DNA of 64,000 nucleotides from Candidatus Saccharibacteria bacterium UBA6175 (GCA_002422915.1 DITV01000004.1:220-64219); one strand, 5' to 3'; shown: positions 7,134 to 14,969, numbered from the stretch's first letter. Numbers and translations: made by a program. The notes: generated by a model not told the origin, from the letters alone.

Positions 7134-9971
7134 CTATCGAAGTTTAATATGAATGGCGTCTTCGCTATTCTTATGTGACTCTCGAATGTGTAGTTTCTCT
7201 GGGTGCTCAGGCGCTTTGTCTGGAGTAACTTCCTTTTCCACGGGCTTCTCTTTCGAGGGAGTCTCTTCGATTGCAGCTGAAGGTTCAGTAGGTGCTGGCG
7301 TGGCCTTAGGAATGGGTGCCGAAGCTTTTGGCGCATTGGTTTGAATGGTCTGCCGTTTTGCCATCCATTCATCGAGGAATGATGAGCCTGGCTTTGCGGC
7401 AGGCGCAGGTGCGCTCATTGGCGCTCCTGGCATTCCTGGTGCCACAGCAGGCTGAGCGCCCTGAAGGGCGGCCATTCGTTGCTGCTGTGCCTGCTTGAGA
7501 GCCTCCAGCTTCTGTTTCTTGGCCGCATCGCCTGCTCCGAGTCGTGCAAAGATTTCTTGCTCTACCTGGGCTCGTGGACGGCCGTACTTCGCAGCCGATA
7601 ATTTCTTAAGGGCATCACGTAGCTCAGGATTCGACTGACCAAGCGGCGGAATCAAAGACATACTGAATGAAGCTGACGGGACGTTGTTGATCATCACCGA
7701 GGCAATGGTCTGGAAATTCGGCAAGCGAGTAAGGTCTTCGGCGTCAAAGGTCGGTGAAAACTTCTTTACTAAAATCTCGGCGTCGGTAATACCAATGCGG
7801 CCACTTACCACTGTTCCGATGTTTCCCAGAATCGATTCTCGAATTTGGTCGGTAAGCTGCGTCATGAACTGGTTAGCGAGCACCAGGCTCAAGCGATACT
7901 TACGCGCTTCAGACAGAATCGTCGCAAAGCTGTCAGTCGCAAAGTTCTGGAACTCATCGACGTAGAGTGAGAAGTCGGTTCGCTGATCTTCAGGAATATC
8001 AGCACGACCCATAGCTGCCGCCTGAAACTTCATTACAAAGATCATGCCGAGCAACTGCGAGTTCAGTTCACCCACTCGCCCCTTCGAAAGGTTAACGAGT
8101 AAGATCTTCTTGTTATCCATTATTTCGCGCAGGTTAAAGCCACTCTTGGTTTGCCCTAGAATGTTTCGCATCATTTCATTAGAAAGGAAGGCGCCGAATT
8201 TCGAAACGAACCACCCAAGGACCTCTGACTTATTGGCTTCGCTCGTTTGGGCCATTTCTTTATTCCAGAAGTCGAGCACCGTTCGGTCGGTGACATATTT
8301 AAGCTTCTCTTCGGCAAAGGCATTATCATTAAATACCTGCGGAACATCAATGAAGGTCGAACCATTCACGGTGTCGCTCATAATCGTCAGTGCGGCGTTA
8401 CGGAACCAGTGCTCGTAGCGCGGGCCAATGATTCCCGTGTGGCCTGGGTCATACAACTTATAGAGCATGGCGATCGTTTCTTGAATAAGAAAGTCGCGCT
8501 GGTCTTGATTCTCAAACTCAAACAAGTTCAAGCCAACCGGCATTTCCATGTCGCCGGGGCTAAAGTAGATAACATCTTCAACCCGCTCTTTCGGCACCAT
8601 ACCAAGTAGTTCTTCGGCCGAGTCACCGTGCGGATCGATGAAGGCGAAGCCTTTGCCATCCATCATGTCCTGGTAGGCTAAGTTCTCAAGCAGCTTCGAC
8701 TTACCGGTACCCGTTTGCCCAATAATATAGGTGTGGCGTCGGCGGTCGTTGTTTGCCAGCCGAATCGGCTTCTTGACTCCCCTAAACTCGTTGTAGCCGA
8801 GCAAGAAGCCTTCTTCCATCATGTTGGTCGGACCATCAACCTGTTTGGCGGCTTGCCGCTGCACTTGTGACGTGGGGATTGAGTTCTGGGTTGGCAGGTG
8901 GAAAATAGTCGCGAGCTCAACAGTATTAAGAATGTTCTGATTCACCTGCTGCGGGAAGAAACGGAACAAATAGGCCGTAACGAATTCATCAATATTCTTG
9001 CTGACCGTAAACTTAAAGCCATTATGCGAGGCTGAGTCAAACAACGAAAACGCCGATACGACGTTATTTAGAAGTGCCTGTGATTTGCCAGATGTATTCG
9101 ACGAGGCAACGACGCGGATTAATGTTTCGTAGCCTGGATAGCGCGTCTTGTCTTCGATCGCTTCAACCGTTCCTTGCTCGAGACTGCTCAGCTGCTTATC
9201 CTCGGCCTTTACTTCCTTCGTCTCTGGTGGTTTCCAGAGCGCTTCGAACATCCCCCCGGCATAGCCAGTCAGTTTAGAACCACCCGTTTTAATGCCTTTG
9301 TTCTTTTTGATTTCTTCAGCAACACTGACGGCACTCTTCGACCAGCCCGATAGCGCCGGCCGAATCATGATCTGAATACCAACGCCGTCTTCTTTGGTGG
9401 CCGAGGCTAATGCGTTGAGAACGGCACGGCTGGCATCACGCTTTGACTCTTGATAGGTAGCGATCGGAAACGCAAACGGCTTTTTTAGTGTAAACTCACC
9501 GCCAATTGTTCCACTCATACGACCGGCAGGGTTAAAAATGTTTCGCTCTTCGACTTCTTCAAGCCGGGCCGATGGATACGCTGCCGAAACGGCCTGGCGA
9601 ATCACATCAATTAAGGCAATCGGTGTCACCACATAGTAATGAACGAGGCCTTCATGGGCAACAATTTCGAACGAGACGTGCCGTTGACCATAGATTTTTG
9701 TCTTCAGGCCCTTTGTGATGGTACTAGCGATAATATTGTACATAACCTGTGCTTGAGATAAGACTTCTTCAGTTAGGTCTCGTTCGTCACGACCATTGCC
9801 CTCAATATCATCACTAATCGGCGGAATATGAATATACAGTGGAACCATCTTAAGGCCTCGCTCGTAATTCTTGGCTTCGCGTAGCACCCGACGGTACTGA
9901 AGATACACCACGTACGAGCCAACACCGACAAGGATGATAATAATGAGCGTCGTAATAATAAATCCGGTCAC
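7134..9971 (-). CDS. VirD4/TraG-like (HerA-FtsK superfamily) membrane ATPase
   Basis: A 945-residue protein. One N-terminal membrane segment (about 5-25) is followed by a large domain of unknown role. The ATPase has Walker A GQTGTGKS at about 418-425, FIDPHGDSAEEL, and a Walker B-like LYVDEFQNFA near 665, followed by a SEARKYRLSLVLANQ motif typical of type IV secretion coupling proteins. The last 150 residues are Ala/Pro/Gln-rich and probably disordered. The start is GTG at 9971 with AGGT upstream. It lies 18 bp after a small Ala/Pro-rich gene, probably one transcript. No other conjugation genes are nearby, so a general DNA or protein translocation role is as likely as conjugation. Confidence 0.85.
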   Translation of the reverse strand: MTGFIITTLIIIILVGVGSYVVYLQYRRVLREAKNYERGLKMVPLYIHIPPISDDIEGNGRDERDLTEEVLSQAQVMYNIIASTITKGLKTKIYGQRHVSFEIVAHEGLVHYYVVTPIALIDVIRQAVSAAYPSARLEEVEERNIFNPAGRMSGTIGGEFTLKKPFAFPIATYQESKRDASRAVLNALASATKEDGVGIQIMIRPALSGWSKSAVSVAEEIKKNKGIKTGGSKLTGYAGGMFEALWKPPETKEVKAEDKQLSSLEQGTVEAIEDKTRYPGYETLIRVVASSNTSGKSQALLNNVVSAFSLFDSASHNGFKFTVSKNIDEFVTAYLFRFFPQQVNQNILNTVELATIFHLPTQNSIPTSQVQRQAAKQVDGPTNMMEEGFLLGYNEFRGVKKPIRLANNDRRRHTYIIGQTGTGKSKLLENLAYQDMMDGKGFAFIDPHGDSAEELLGMVPKERVEDVIYFSPGDMEMPVGLNLFEFENQDQRDFLIQETIAMLYKLYDPGHTGIIGPRYEHWFRNAALTIMSDTVNGSTFIDVPQVFNDNAFAEEKLKYVTDRTVLDFWNKEMAQTSEANKSEVLGWFVSKFGAFLSNEMMRNILGQTKSGFNLREIMDNKKILLVNLSKGRVGELNSQLLGMIFVMKFQAAAMGRADIPEDQRTDFSLYVDEFQNFATDSFATILSEARKYRLSLVLANQFMTQLTDQIRESILGNIGTVVSGRIGITDAEILVKKFSPTFDAEDLTRLPNFQTIASVMINNVPSASFSMSLIPPLGQSNPELRDALKKLSAAKYGRPRAQVEQEIFARLGAGDAAKKQKLEALKQAQQQRMAALQGAQPAVAPGMPGAPMSAPAPAAKPGSSFLDEWMAKRQTIQTNAPKASAPIPKATPAPTEPSAAIEETPSKEKPVEKEVTPDKAPEHPEKLHIRESHKNSEDAIHIKLR

Positions 9972-9989
9972 TTCAGTTACCTGTGTACG

Positions 9990-10406
9990 CTACTGCGCCC
10001 CTAGCTCTTTGTTGAATCGCTTTTGAAGGTATTCTTTTTGAAGCGCAGACACTTGGTCGGAGCGTGAGTGAGGATCATCAGGAGTCGCGCTCACAATGTG
10101 CTTAGCTTTATCGACCCACTCTTTTTCAATCACGTCTTCATCAGCAGTCGCAATCAGCGGAGAGCTGCTTGGGGTTGGCGCCATCGGTGCGGCAACAGGA
10201 TCAGCTGCGACTGGTGCGGCACCCGTGGCAATACCGGCAGCGTCTGCTGCAGCTGCTTGTGCCTCAGCGGTCTGCTCTCGTCGTTCTGCCCCAGTTTCAA
10301 TGCCCGCTTCAGGAGCTGGCAGCACAGGAACGCGCTCACCGTTCAAAGCCGGTGGCATCGGAAGCTGTTCTAGCCCAATGTGCTGTTCGTTATTTTGGGG
10401 CTGCAT
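9990..10406 (-). CDS. hypothetical Ala/Pro-rich protein upstream of the VirD4-like ATPase
   Basis: About 138 residues with a low-complexity middle (Ala/Pro/Thr, residues 35-85) and a charged C-terminal helix-forming segment (DEDVIEKEWVDKAKHIV, then QKEYLQKRFNKEL). No family is recognised. The start is chosen at the ATG at 10406 because a minus-strand TATAAT (10419-10414) lies 7 bp upstream and overlaps the earlier in-frame ATG. This gives a leaderless arrangement. It is probably an accessory partner of the ATPase gene 18 bp downstream. Confidence 0.7.
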   Translation of the reverse strand: MQPQNNEQHIGLEQLPMPPALNGERVPVLPAPEAGIETGAERREQTAEAQAAAADAAGIATGAAPVAADPVAAPMAPTPSSSPLIATADEDVIEKEWVDKAKHIVSATPDDPHSRSDQVSALQKEYLQKRFNKELGAQ

Positions 10407-10459
10407 ATCTGTCATTATAGCATGCAGTCGCCGTGATTCTGCCTATGGTTTTAGGAGAT

Positions 10460-10846
10460 TTATGAGATTCGGCGAGAGACGTACACGCACCCTATGACAA
10501 CAAAGAGGCCAACGAGGAGCACTTCATACCAGCCGATTGAGCCAACCGACTGAAGGCCAACCAACATAACCGGCGCAGCAGCAAGAACAGAAGCAAAATA
10601 GTATGCCCGACGAAATGGTAACACCCTTGGAGGGCGGCGTAGCGATGCACCAGAAAGTGCATAGACAGCCACGCGACTGATGCCATACAAAAAAAAGCTT
10701 ATCAAGCCAACGGAGGCGAGATAAGCAGTAAGGAAGATGACCAATAACCCAAAAGGGCCTGCAGTTGCTGGCGTGGTCGTCAGTAACATCAGGCCGAGCA
10801 AGCAGAGGCTTACGATGGTAATAAATGCGATAACTTTCTGTAACAT
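10460..10846 (-). CDS. small membrane protein, four predicted segments
   Basis: A 128-residue hydrophobic protein with segments at about 5-25, 32-55, 75-97 and 102-122, and Arg-rich loops (SLRRPPRVLPFRR). No family is recognised. A minus-strand TATAGT (10858-10853) stands 6 bp before the ATG, so it is likely transcribed without a leader. It stands alone between the ATPase pair and the non-coding island. Confidence 0.75.
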   Translation of the reverse strand: MLQKVIAFITIVSLCLLGLMLLTTTPATAGPFGLLVIFLTAYLASVGLISFFLYGISRVAVYALSGASLRRPPRVLPFRRAYYFASVLAAAPVMLVGLQSVGSIGWYEVLLVGLFVVIGCVYVSRRIS

Positions 10847-10934
10847 AGGGTTACTATACTACAAAAGCATAAGAGAATTCACCTATCTGGGTGCCCGAGC
10901 GACACACATAATGTTCTGGTTGCAGCAGACGCCA

Positions 10935-11321
10935 CTAAAAAATTATTATTGAGCGTGTGAACCGTTGAACTGTGCATCGCTACGGACTTTCTGACCGCTC
11001 CGAGAATACTCGGGGCAACCGTGTGCTCAGTGTCGTGTTCCACATGGTACACCTAGTGGTGGCAACATTTTCTCTCATAAAATGTGGTGTTACTAGGTGC
11101 ACCTGGTACTAACGACGCATACGCTTTTGGCGGAGCATCGGCACGTAACTGGAATATATATTGTAAGGTGCGTGTGAAATCGTGAAACCGATCCCACAAG
11201 TATTCCGTTGGCGTTAACGTAGCCGTCTTTCCGTCAAAACGTCAGCCTGTATAGGCGATGTTCGGGTTGAATTGTTAAGGTGTTTTTGGTGCGTTGCTTT
11301 TGTTTGTGTTTGTAAAAGCTT
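10935..11321 (-). ncRNA. candidate structured non-coding RNA
   Basis: A minus-strand promoter (TTGACC, 17 bp, TAGAGT; 11356-11328) predicts a transcript from about 11321. It contains a long hairpin at 11046-11103: a 12-bp outer helix with a single G-U pair when read as minus-strand RNA (an A-C mismatch on the other strand), an internal loop, a 7-bp inner helix ACATTTT/AAAATGT and a 7-nt loop. A second hairpin, CCGAG with a 4-nt loop, lies at 11000-11013. No open frame is credible. The 3' end is a guess near a run of minus-strand T at about 10940. It is not SRP RNA or RNase P RNA by motif. Confidence 0.5.
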
Positions 11322-11327
11322 GTCCTT

Positions 11328-11356
11328 ACTCTAGCACAAGCATGATACTCGGTCAA
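11328..11356 (-). promoter_or_regulatory. promoter of the candidate RNA at 10.9-11.3 kb
   Basis: Minus strand: TTGACC at 11356-11351, 17-bp spacer, TAGAGT at 11333-11328 with TG one base before it (extended -10). Confidence 0.65.
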
Positions 11357-11484
11357 TGGTTTTAGGAGTCTAATTGTATGTGATAATTACAATGAATGAA
11401 AATAAGAGCGTTTATAACAGATGGAATATGCGTTTGTTGTATGTGAAACAACGATGTATTTCACACCTATATACCACTCATTAC

Positions 11485-11925
11485 TCCTGAAATACGCCCC
11501 GCTAACGTGCCCCGATTTGTCGCTGGGACCCTTCCCCAACCCGCCGATCCTCCTGCTTGGTTCATCGCCGTGCTCCTCATGCCGTGTTCGTTCGAAACCA
11601 CGCGTGGCACGACACGGCGACGGAAATCGTCCTAGCCGCTGAACGGCATGTACGCACGGCAAGCCGGACGCTCGGAGCCTCAAAGCTACGATAACGCACG
11701 AAGCTTGGAGCCGTGACCCGTCACGTCGATTGCATCGAACTGTGGGCGTAGATTTGCTATAGTGCCGACAGCTCGCCCACAACTTCCCTGCGTTTTTGTG
11801 CAAAGCTGCTGACCATACGCTCCCTAATTGGCATATAGTCACCGTCTCGGACCTTTCATCCGGCCAATTCCCCGCCATTCGTGGTGTCGTTCTAGCGGCT
11901 CACCCTAACCAGACGACACTAGGAC
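11485..11925 (-). ncRNA. second candidate structured RNA or remnant
   Basis: This GC-richer block is dense in inverted repeats: GTGTCGT/ACGACAC (11884-11890 with 11913-11919), TGTGGGCG/CGCCCACA (11741-11748 with 11774-11781), TCGAT/ATCGA (11726-11738), and a 10-bp helix 11563-11572 with 11613-11622 enclosing a 6-bp helix 11578-11583 with 11606-11611. In both nested helices the only non-Watson-Crick pair is G-U if the minus strand is the RNA. No convincing promoter is visible. The minus 163-codon frame covering it is probably fortuitous. Confidence 0.35.
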
Positions 11926-11980
11926 CGCAAATACCGTCAAAAATAGTGGAAAAAACATATAAAAATCGTTCAGAAAGTTA

Positions 11981-12009
11981 TTGACACAAGCGCTTTGAAG
12001 GCATATTAT
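11981..12009 (+). promoter_or_regulatory. promoter of the small RNA at 12.0 kb
   Basis: Plus strand: perfect TTGACA (11981-11986), 17-bp spacer, TATTAT (12004-12009). One of the strongest promoters in the window, with no gene behind it. Confidence 0.8.
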
Positions 12010-12015
12010 AGGGGT

Positions 12016-12120
12016 AGTTCCTGAGTAAAAAACTTATACAAGTTTCAGGAGCCCAAAACAAAAAAGAATTCAAAAAAACTCCACAAAAACAACCGTTCCT
12101 CGCAGGCGGTTGTTTTATTT
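12016..12120 (+). ncRNA. small RNA, about 105 nt
   Basis: Bounded by a consensus promoter and a perfect intrinsic terminator. The 5' part folds as a hairpin: CCTG and AAACTT on one arm pair with AAGTTT and CAGG on the other, with an ATAC loop and a bulge. It is followed by an A-rich single-stranded stretch of about 35 nt and then the terminator. No start codon follows the AGGAG at about 12047-12051 within usable distance, so it is read as non-coding. No Rfam family is recognised by eye. It runs towards the 3' end of the oppositely oriented tmRNA gene. Confidence 0.65.
12086..12116 (+). terminator. intrinsic terminator of the small RNA
   Basis: Perfect 10-bp stem AAAACAACCG/CGGTTGTTTT with an 11-nt loop, flanked by A on one side and T-rich sequence on the other. 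It could also stop transcripts leaving the tmRNA gene on the minus strand. Confidence 0.85.
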
Positions 12121-12195
12121 TGCCCCGTTTCCATGCTATTTGGGCAACAAAAAGACCTCGCGGAGAGTGGGATCGTTTTCTATTCATGAGTGTCG

Positions 12196-12589
12196 TGGTG
12201 GAGCTGCCGGGTACTGCCCCCGGGTCCAAAAGGTAACCTGACATGTGTCTTCAAGCATAGTCTCGTTCAGTTGTTTACGACGTCGCGCTCTCAGAATGAG
12301 ACTAAGATGAGCGTTTCGTCGCGCTGTAAAATGTCCTGGAGAAAGAGGCAGCTGCCCTCTTTCCAGTCAGAAACGGATATATAACACCGTCACTCTTACG
12401 TTTCATAGGGTGAATCGATGGCGATCGTTATTAGGCGAACGCTGGCGCAAAAGAACGAACAGTAAACAATGAAGCTACTGAGTCCTTAAGCTTAGCAAAT
12501 GTGTTTGCAATTAAAATGACACGTTACGCGTGTAAAGCGGCTTGCAACATATCCTGTTAACGTCCTTCTGTCGAAGCTATATCAGCCCC
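12196..12589 (-). ncRNA. ssrA: tmRNA (transfer-messenger RNA)
   Basis: Standard one-piece tmRNA of about 394 nt that rescues stalled ribosomes with SmpB. The minus-strand 5' end is GGGGCTGATATAGCTTCGAC and the 3' end is GGACCCGGGGGC...CAGCTCCACCA. The first 7 bases pair with CAGCTCC to form the tRNA-like acceptor stem (one G-U), and CCA is encoded. The resume codon GCA is at 12508 and the tag frame ends with tandem TAA at 12433-12428. The tag has 25 residues, starting ANTFAKLKDSV and ending SFAPAFA, instead of the common 8-15 residues ending in LAA. A -10 TATAAT lies about 12 bp upstream. Confidence 0.96.
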
Positions 12590-12601
12590 GCGACCTCTAT
12601 C

Positions 12602-12607
12602 ATTATA
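12602..12607 (-). promoter_or_regulatory. tmRNA promoter, -10 element
   Basis: Minus-strand TATAAT (12607-12602) preceded by TGC (extended -10). The -35 is weak. Start is predicted about 6 nt before the mature tmRNA 5' end, leaving a short piece for RNase P to remove. Confidence 0.75.
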
Positions 12608-12655
12608 GCAAATTTGTTAATAACTTTCCACTGTTTTAGCCTGTATGCTCAGGCT

Positions 12656-14167
12656 ATGATCTCCCACGTGACGACCCTCACCCTTACCGGCCTTCACGGC
12701 CAACTGGTCGATGTTGAAACTGATGTGCGCAACGGCCTGCCCGGCATAACCATCGTTGGCATGGGTAATAAAGCGGTTACTGAGGCCAGGGAACGGATTC
12801 GAAGCGCCATCACCCACTCTCAACTCACCATACCGCCCAAGAAATACACGATGAATCTGGCGCCAGCCGATGTGCCGAAAGATGGCTCCCAGTTTGACCT
12901 TCCTCTCGCACTTTCACTCCTAGTGGCCACCGGCCAACTCCGCCAAGAAGATGTCGACGGCGCACTGTTTGCCGCCGAACTCTCTCTTAATGGCTCCCTG
13001 AAGGCCGTTAAAGGGGCTGTGGCCATTGCACGAGCAGCAAAACAGGCCGGTATTGCTCGTGTGTACCTTCCGCCAGAGAGCGCACCTGAGGGTGCACTGG
13101 TCGATGGAGTCACGATTTTCGCACCCCCAAACCTCGAAGCACTCTTTCGGCACCTTAAAGGAGAGCGGCCGCTTGCTCCTGAAATAGTGAGCCCTATCGC
13201 TCACAGCCCGCCAGATCATCCGACGCTCGATGAGGTTATTGGTCATGAACAAGCCAAGCGCGCACTCGTTATTGCCGCTGCTGGCCATCACAATATTCTC
13301 CTATACGGACCGCCAGGCACTGGAAAGACGCTCCTCGCGAGTGCACTCCCCTCTCTGTTGCCAGAGCTTGGTGCTGAGGCGACAGCTGAAGCAACCCACC
13401 TCCACAGCCTCAGCTCAGCGCGAAGTGGAGTTATCCATCGGCCGCCCTTTCGATCACCGCATCATTCCACAGGGATGGCAGCACTGATTGGCGGTGGCAC
13501 TCGAGCCACTCCTGGAGAAGTCAGCCTCGCCCATCACGGAGTGCTGCTTCTTGACGAGCTACCTGAATTTAGCAGAGAAGCGATTGACGCGCTCCGCCAA
13601 CCACTCCAATCTGGGACTATTTCGATCAGCCGTCTGTATGGTACGGTCGAGTTTCCTGCACGTTTTATCTGCGTCGCCACGATGAACCCCTGCCCGTGCG
13701 GATTTCTCGGCGATGCCGAACGGCACTGCCGCTGTTCAGCCGTTGAAAAGGCTCGGTATATGCGGCGGATTTCCGGGCCTATCTTGGATCGATTTGATAT
13801 ATGCCTCCCCATCTATCGAACAAACAATGTCGTCAATAAAAACGACCAGTCGTTGCATAATACACAATATTCACATCTGTCAAAATCTATAAACAGTGCA
13901 TTGTTGCGACAAACGCATCGTTATAAAAGTAGCGCTGAACACAACGCTTATGCTTACTCAGGAGCTGAATTTGTCCGCACATTGCCAGAAAGATCCAAGG
14001 CACTCGTCGATCAAGCGGCACGACGTCTTCAGCTGAGCACCCGTGGCGTTTTTAGCGTTACAAAGGTCGCTCGTACCATTGCCGATTTAGCGGATTCTGA
14101 CGCCATCGAGCCTGAGCATATCGCTGAAGCATTGCAACTAAGAACGTCACTGCCAAGCGACCCATAG
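12656..14167 (+). CDS. comM: YifB/ComM family Mg-chelatase-like AAA ATPase
   Basis: About 503 residues with the three-part ComM layout: an N-terminal Lon-protease-like domain (GLPGITIVGMGNKAVTEARERI), a central AAA+ domain with Walker A GPPGTGKT and Walker B LLLDELPEF, and the CxCG zinc-like motif MNPCPCGFLGD. A C-terminal Mg-chelatase domain follows. ComM is a hexameric helicase that extends branch migration of incoming DNA in natural transformation. The frame is open further upstream, but that part overlaps tmRNA, so I take ATG 12656, which has TATGCT 6 bp before it (leaderless). The segment at about 13830-13940 is AT-richer than the rest. Confidence 0.93.
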   Translation: MISHVTTLTLTGLHGQLVDVETDVRNGLPGITIVGMGNKAVTEARERIRSAITHSQLTIPPKKYTMNLAPADVPKDGSQFDLPLALSLLVATGQLRQEDVDGALFAAELSLNGSLKAVKGAVAIARAAKQAGIARVYLPPESAPEGALVDGVTIFAPPNLEALFRHLKGERPLAPEIVSPIAHSPPDHPTLDEVIGHEQAKRALVIAAAGHHNILLYGPPGTGKTLLASALPSLLPELGAEATAEATHLHSLSSARSGVIHRPPFRSPHHSTGMAALIGGGTRATPGEVSLAHHGVLLLDELPEFSREAIDALRQPLQSGTISISRLYGTVEFPARFICVATMNPCPCGFLGDAERHCRCSAVEKARYMRRISGPILDRFDICLPIYRTNNVVNKNDQSLHNTQYSHLSKSINSALLRQTHRYKSSAEHNAYAYSGAEFVRTLPERSKALVDQAARRLQLSTRGVFSVTKVARTIADLADSDAIEPEHIAEALQLRTSLPSDP

Positions 14168-14197
14168 GGCGCCCTTGTATTACCTTGGTGAATTTGG

Positions 14198-14255
14198 TAG
14201 AATAGTTGCTGAGTAACACGCAAAAAGCACCGTGCTCAGAAAAAAGGAGTTCCGT
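14198..14255 (+). promoter_or_regulatory. infC promoter -10, leader and strong Shine-Dalgarno
   Basis: TAGAAT at 14198-14203, with TTGTAT 17 bp upstream, predicts a start near 14210. AAAAAGGAG (14241-14249) then stands 6 nt before an in-frame ATC at 14256. The GTG at 14232 has no Shine-Dalgarno of its own, so ribosome binding points to the ATC. Confidence 0.7.
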
Positions 14256-14762
14256 ATCAACCAATCAACTCGAATTAACGAAGCAATTCGTGCAAACGAA
14301 CTACGCGTTATCGGACAATCAGGTGAGCAATTGGGAATCATGAGTCGCGGCGACGCACTCAAAATGGCACAAGAAGCTAGTCTGGATTTGGTTGAAATCT
14401 CTCCTAACGCCGACCCACCGGTTGCAAAAATCGTCGACTGGGGTAAATACCAGTACCAAAAGATGAAAGAGGCGCAAAAAAATCGCCGCAGCAACAAGGC
14501 AGGTGAACTCAAGCAGATGCGATTTGGCATGAAGATTGGTCAAGGTGACCTAGATATCAAGCTACGCAAGATCCGTGAGTTCCTGGCGGAAGGTCATAAG
14601 GTCCGTATCCAAGTATTCTTCCGTGGACGTGAAAACGCTCACCGAGAACTCGGCTACGAGATGATCAAGAGAATCGCGACACACCTTGAAAATGATGCAG
14701 TGCTTGAGCACGAGCCACAAATGGCCGGACGCAACCTCAGCGTCGTGATAAGAAGTAAATAA
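14256..14762 (+). CDS. infC: translation initiation factor IF-3
   Basis: IF3 keeps 30S subunits free and checks the start codon and initiator tRNA. The N-domain (INEAIRANELRVIGQSGEQLG), linker and C-domain (KIGQGDLDIKLRKIREFLAEGHKV) are complete. I place the start at the AUC at 14256, which has an ideal AGGAG 6 nt upstream and gives a family-typical N-terminus. A GTG at 14232 would add 8 residues but reads through the Shine-Dalgarno. Rare start codons (AUU, AUC, AUA) are known for infC and let IF3 repress its own synthesis. It is first in an infC-rpmI-rplT operon. Confidence 0.93.
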   Translation: MNQSTRINEAIRANELRVIGQSGEQLGIMSRGDALKMAQEASLDLVEISPNADPPVAKIVDWGKYQYQKMKEAQKNRRSNKAGELKQMRFGMKIGQGDLDIKLRKIREFLAEGHKVRIQVFFRGRENAHRELGYEMIKRIATHLENDAVLEHEPQMAGRNLSVVIRSK

Positions 14763-14773
14763 CGGAGTACACA

Positions 14774-14968
14774 ATGCCAAAGCTAAAAACCCACAAGGGC
14801 ACCGCGAAGCGGATCAAGCTTACCAGTACTGGTAAATTGACTCGTCGACGTGCCTTCGGCGCTCACCTTTTGGCAAAGAAGAGCAAAAGCCGCAAACGAG
14901 CCATCAACACAACAGCCGTTGTGACCGGTGGAAACGCCAAAAACATTAAACGAGCACTAGGAATTTAA
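14774..14968 (+). CDS. rpmI: ribosomal protein bL35
   Basis: A 64-residue basic protein with the L35 signature MPKLKTHKGTAKRIKLTSTGK and an RRRAF/HLLAKKS segment. It is a structural protein of the 50S subunit. The Shine-Dalgarno ACGGAG is 8 nt before the ATG. It sits 11 bp after infC and 1 bp before rplT in the universal order. Confidence 0.95.
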   Translation: MPKLKTHKGTAKRIKLTSTGKLTRRRAFGAHLLAKKSKSRKRAINTTAVVTGGNAKNIKRALGI

Positions 14969-14969
14969 T

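Larger units (their letters stand above)
10847..12195. other. 1.35-kb gene-free island with several candidate RNAs
   Basis: No frame here has credible coding character: the longest, a 163-codon minus frame at 11387-11878, has no family resemblance and an Arg/Ser/Cys-rich composition typical of chance translation of GC-rich structured sequence. The stretch instead holds two good promoters facing opposite ways, one intrinsic terminator and many inverted repeats, and it ends at the tmRNA 3' end. The separate elements are listed individually. Confidence 0.75.

Noticed and set aside
10435..10460. Third copy of the A/B element (GATTCTGC at 10435)
   Set aside because: Only 8 bases match; the second loop side and the helices are missing.
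11800..11830. SRP RNA (GGTCAGCAGC on the minus strand)
   Set aside because: The GGAAGGAAGCAGCC apical motif is absent, so the match is superficial.
11387..11878. 163-codon minus-strand frame as a protein gene
   Set aside because: No family resemblance, erratic composition, no Shine-Dalgarno or leaderless promoter, and it covers strongly self-complementary sequence.
12542..12655. Extended N-terminus of ComM
   Set aside because: These codons overlap the tmRNA 5' end and its promoter; the ATG at 12656 matches the family start and a -10 box.
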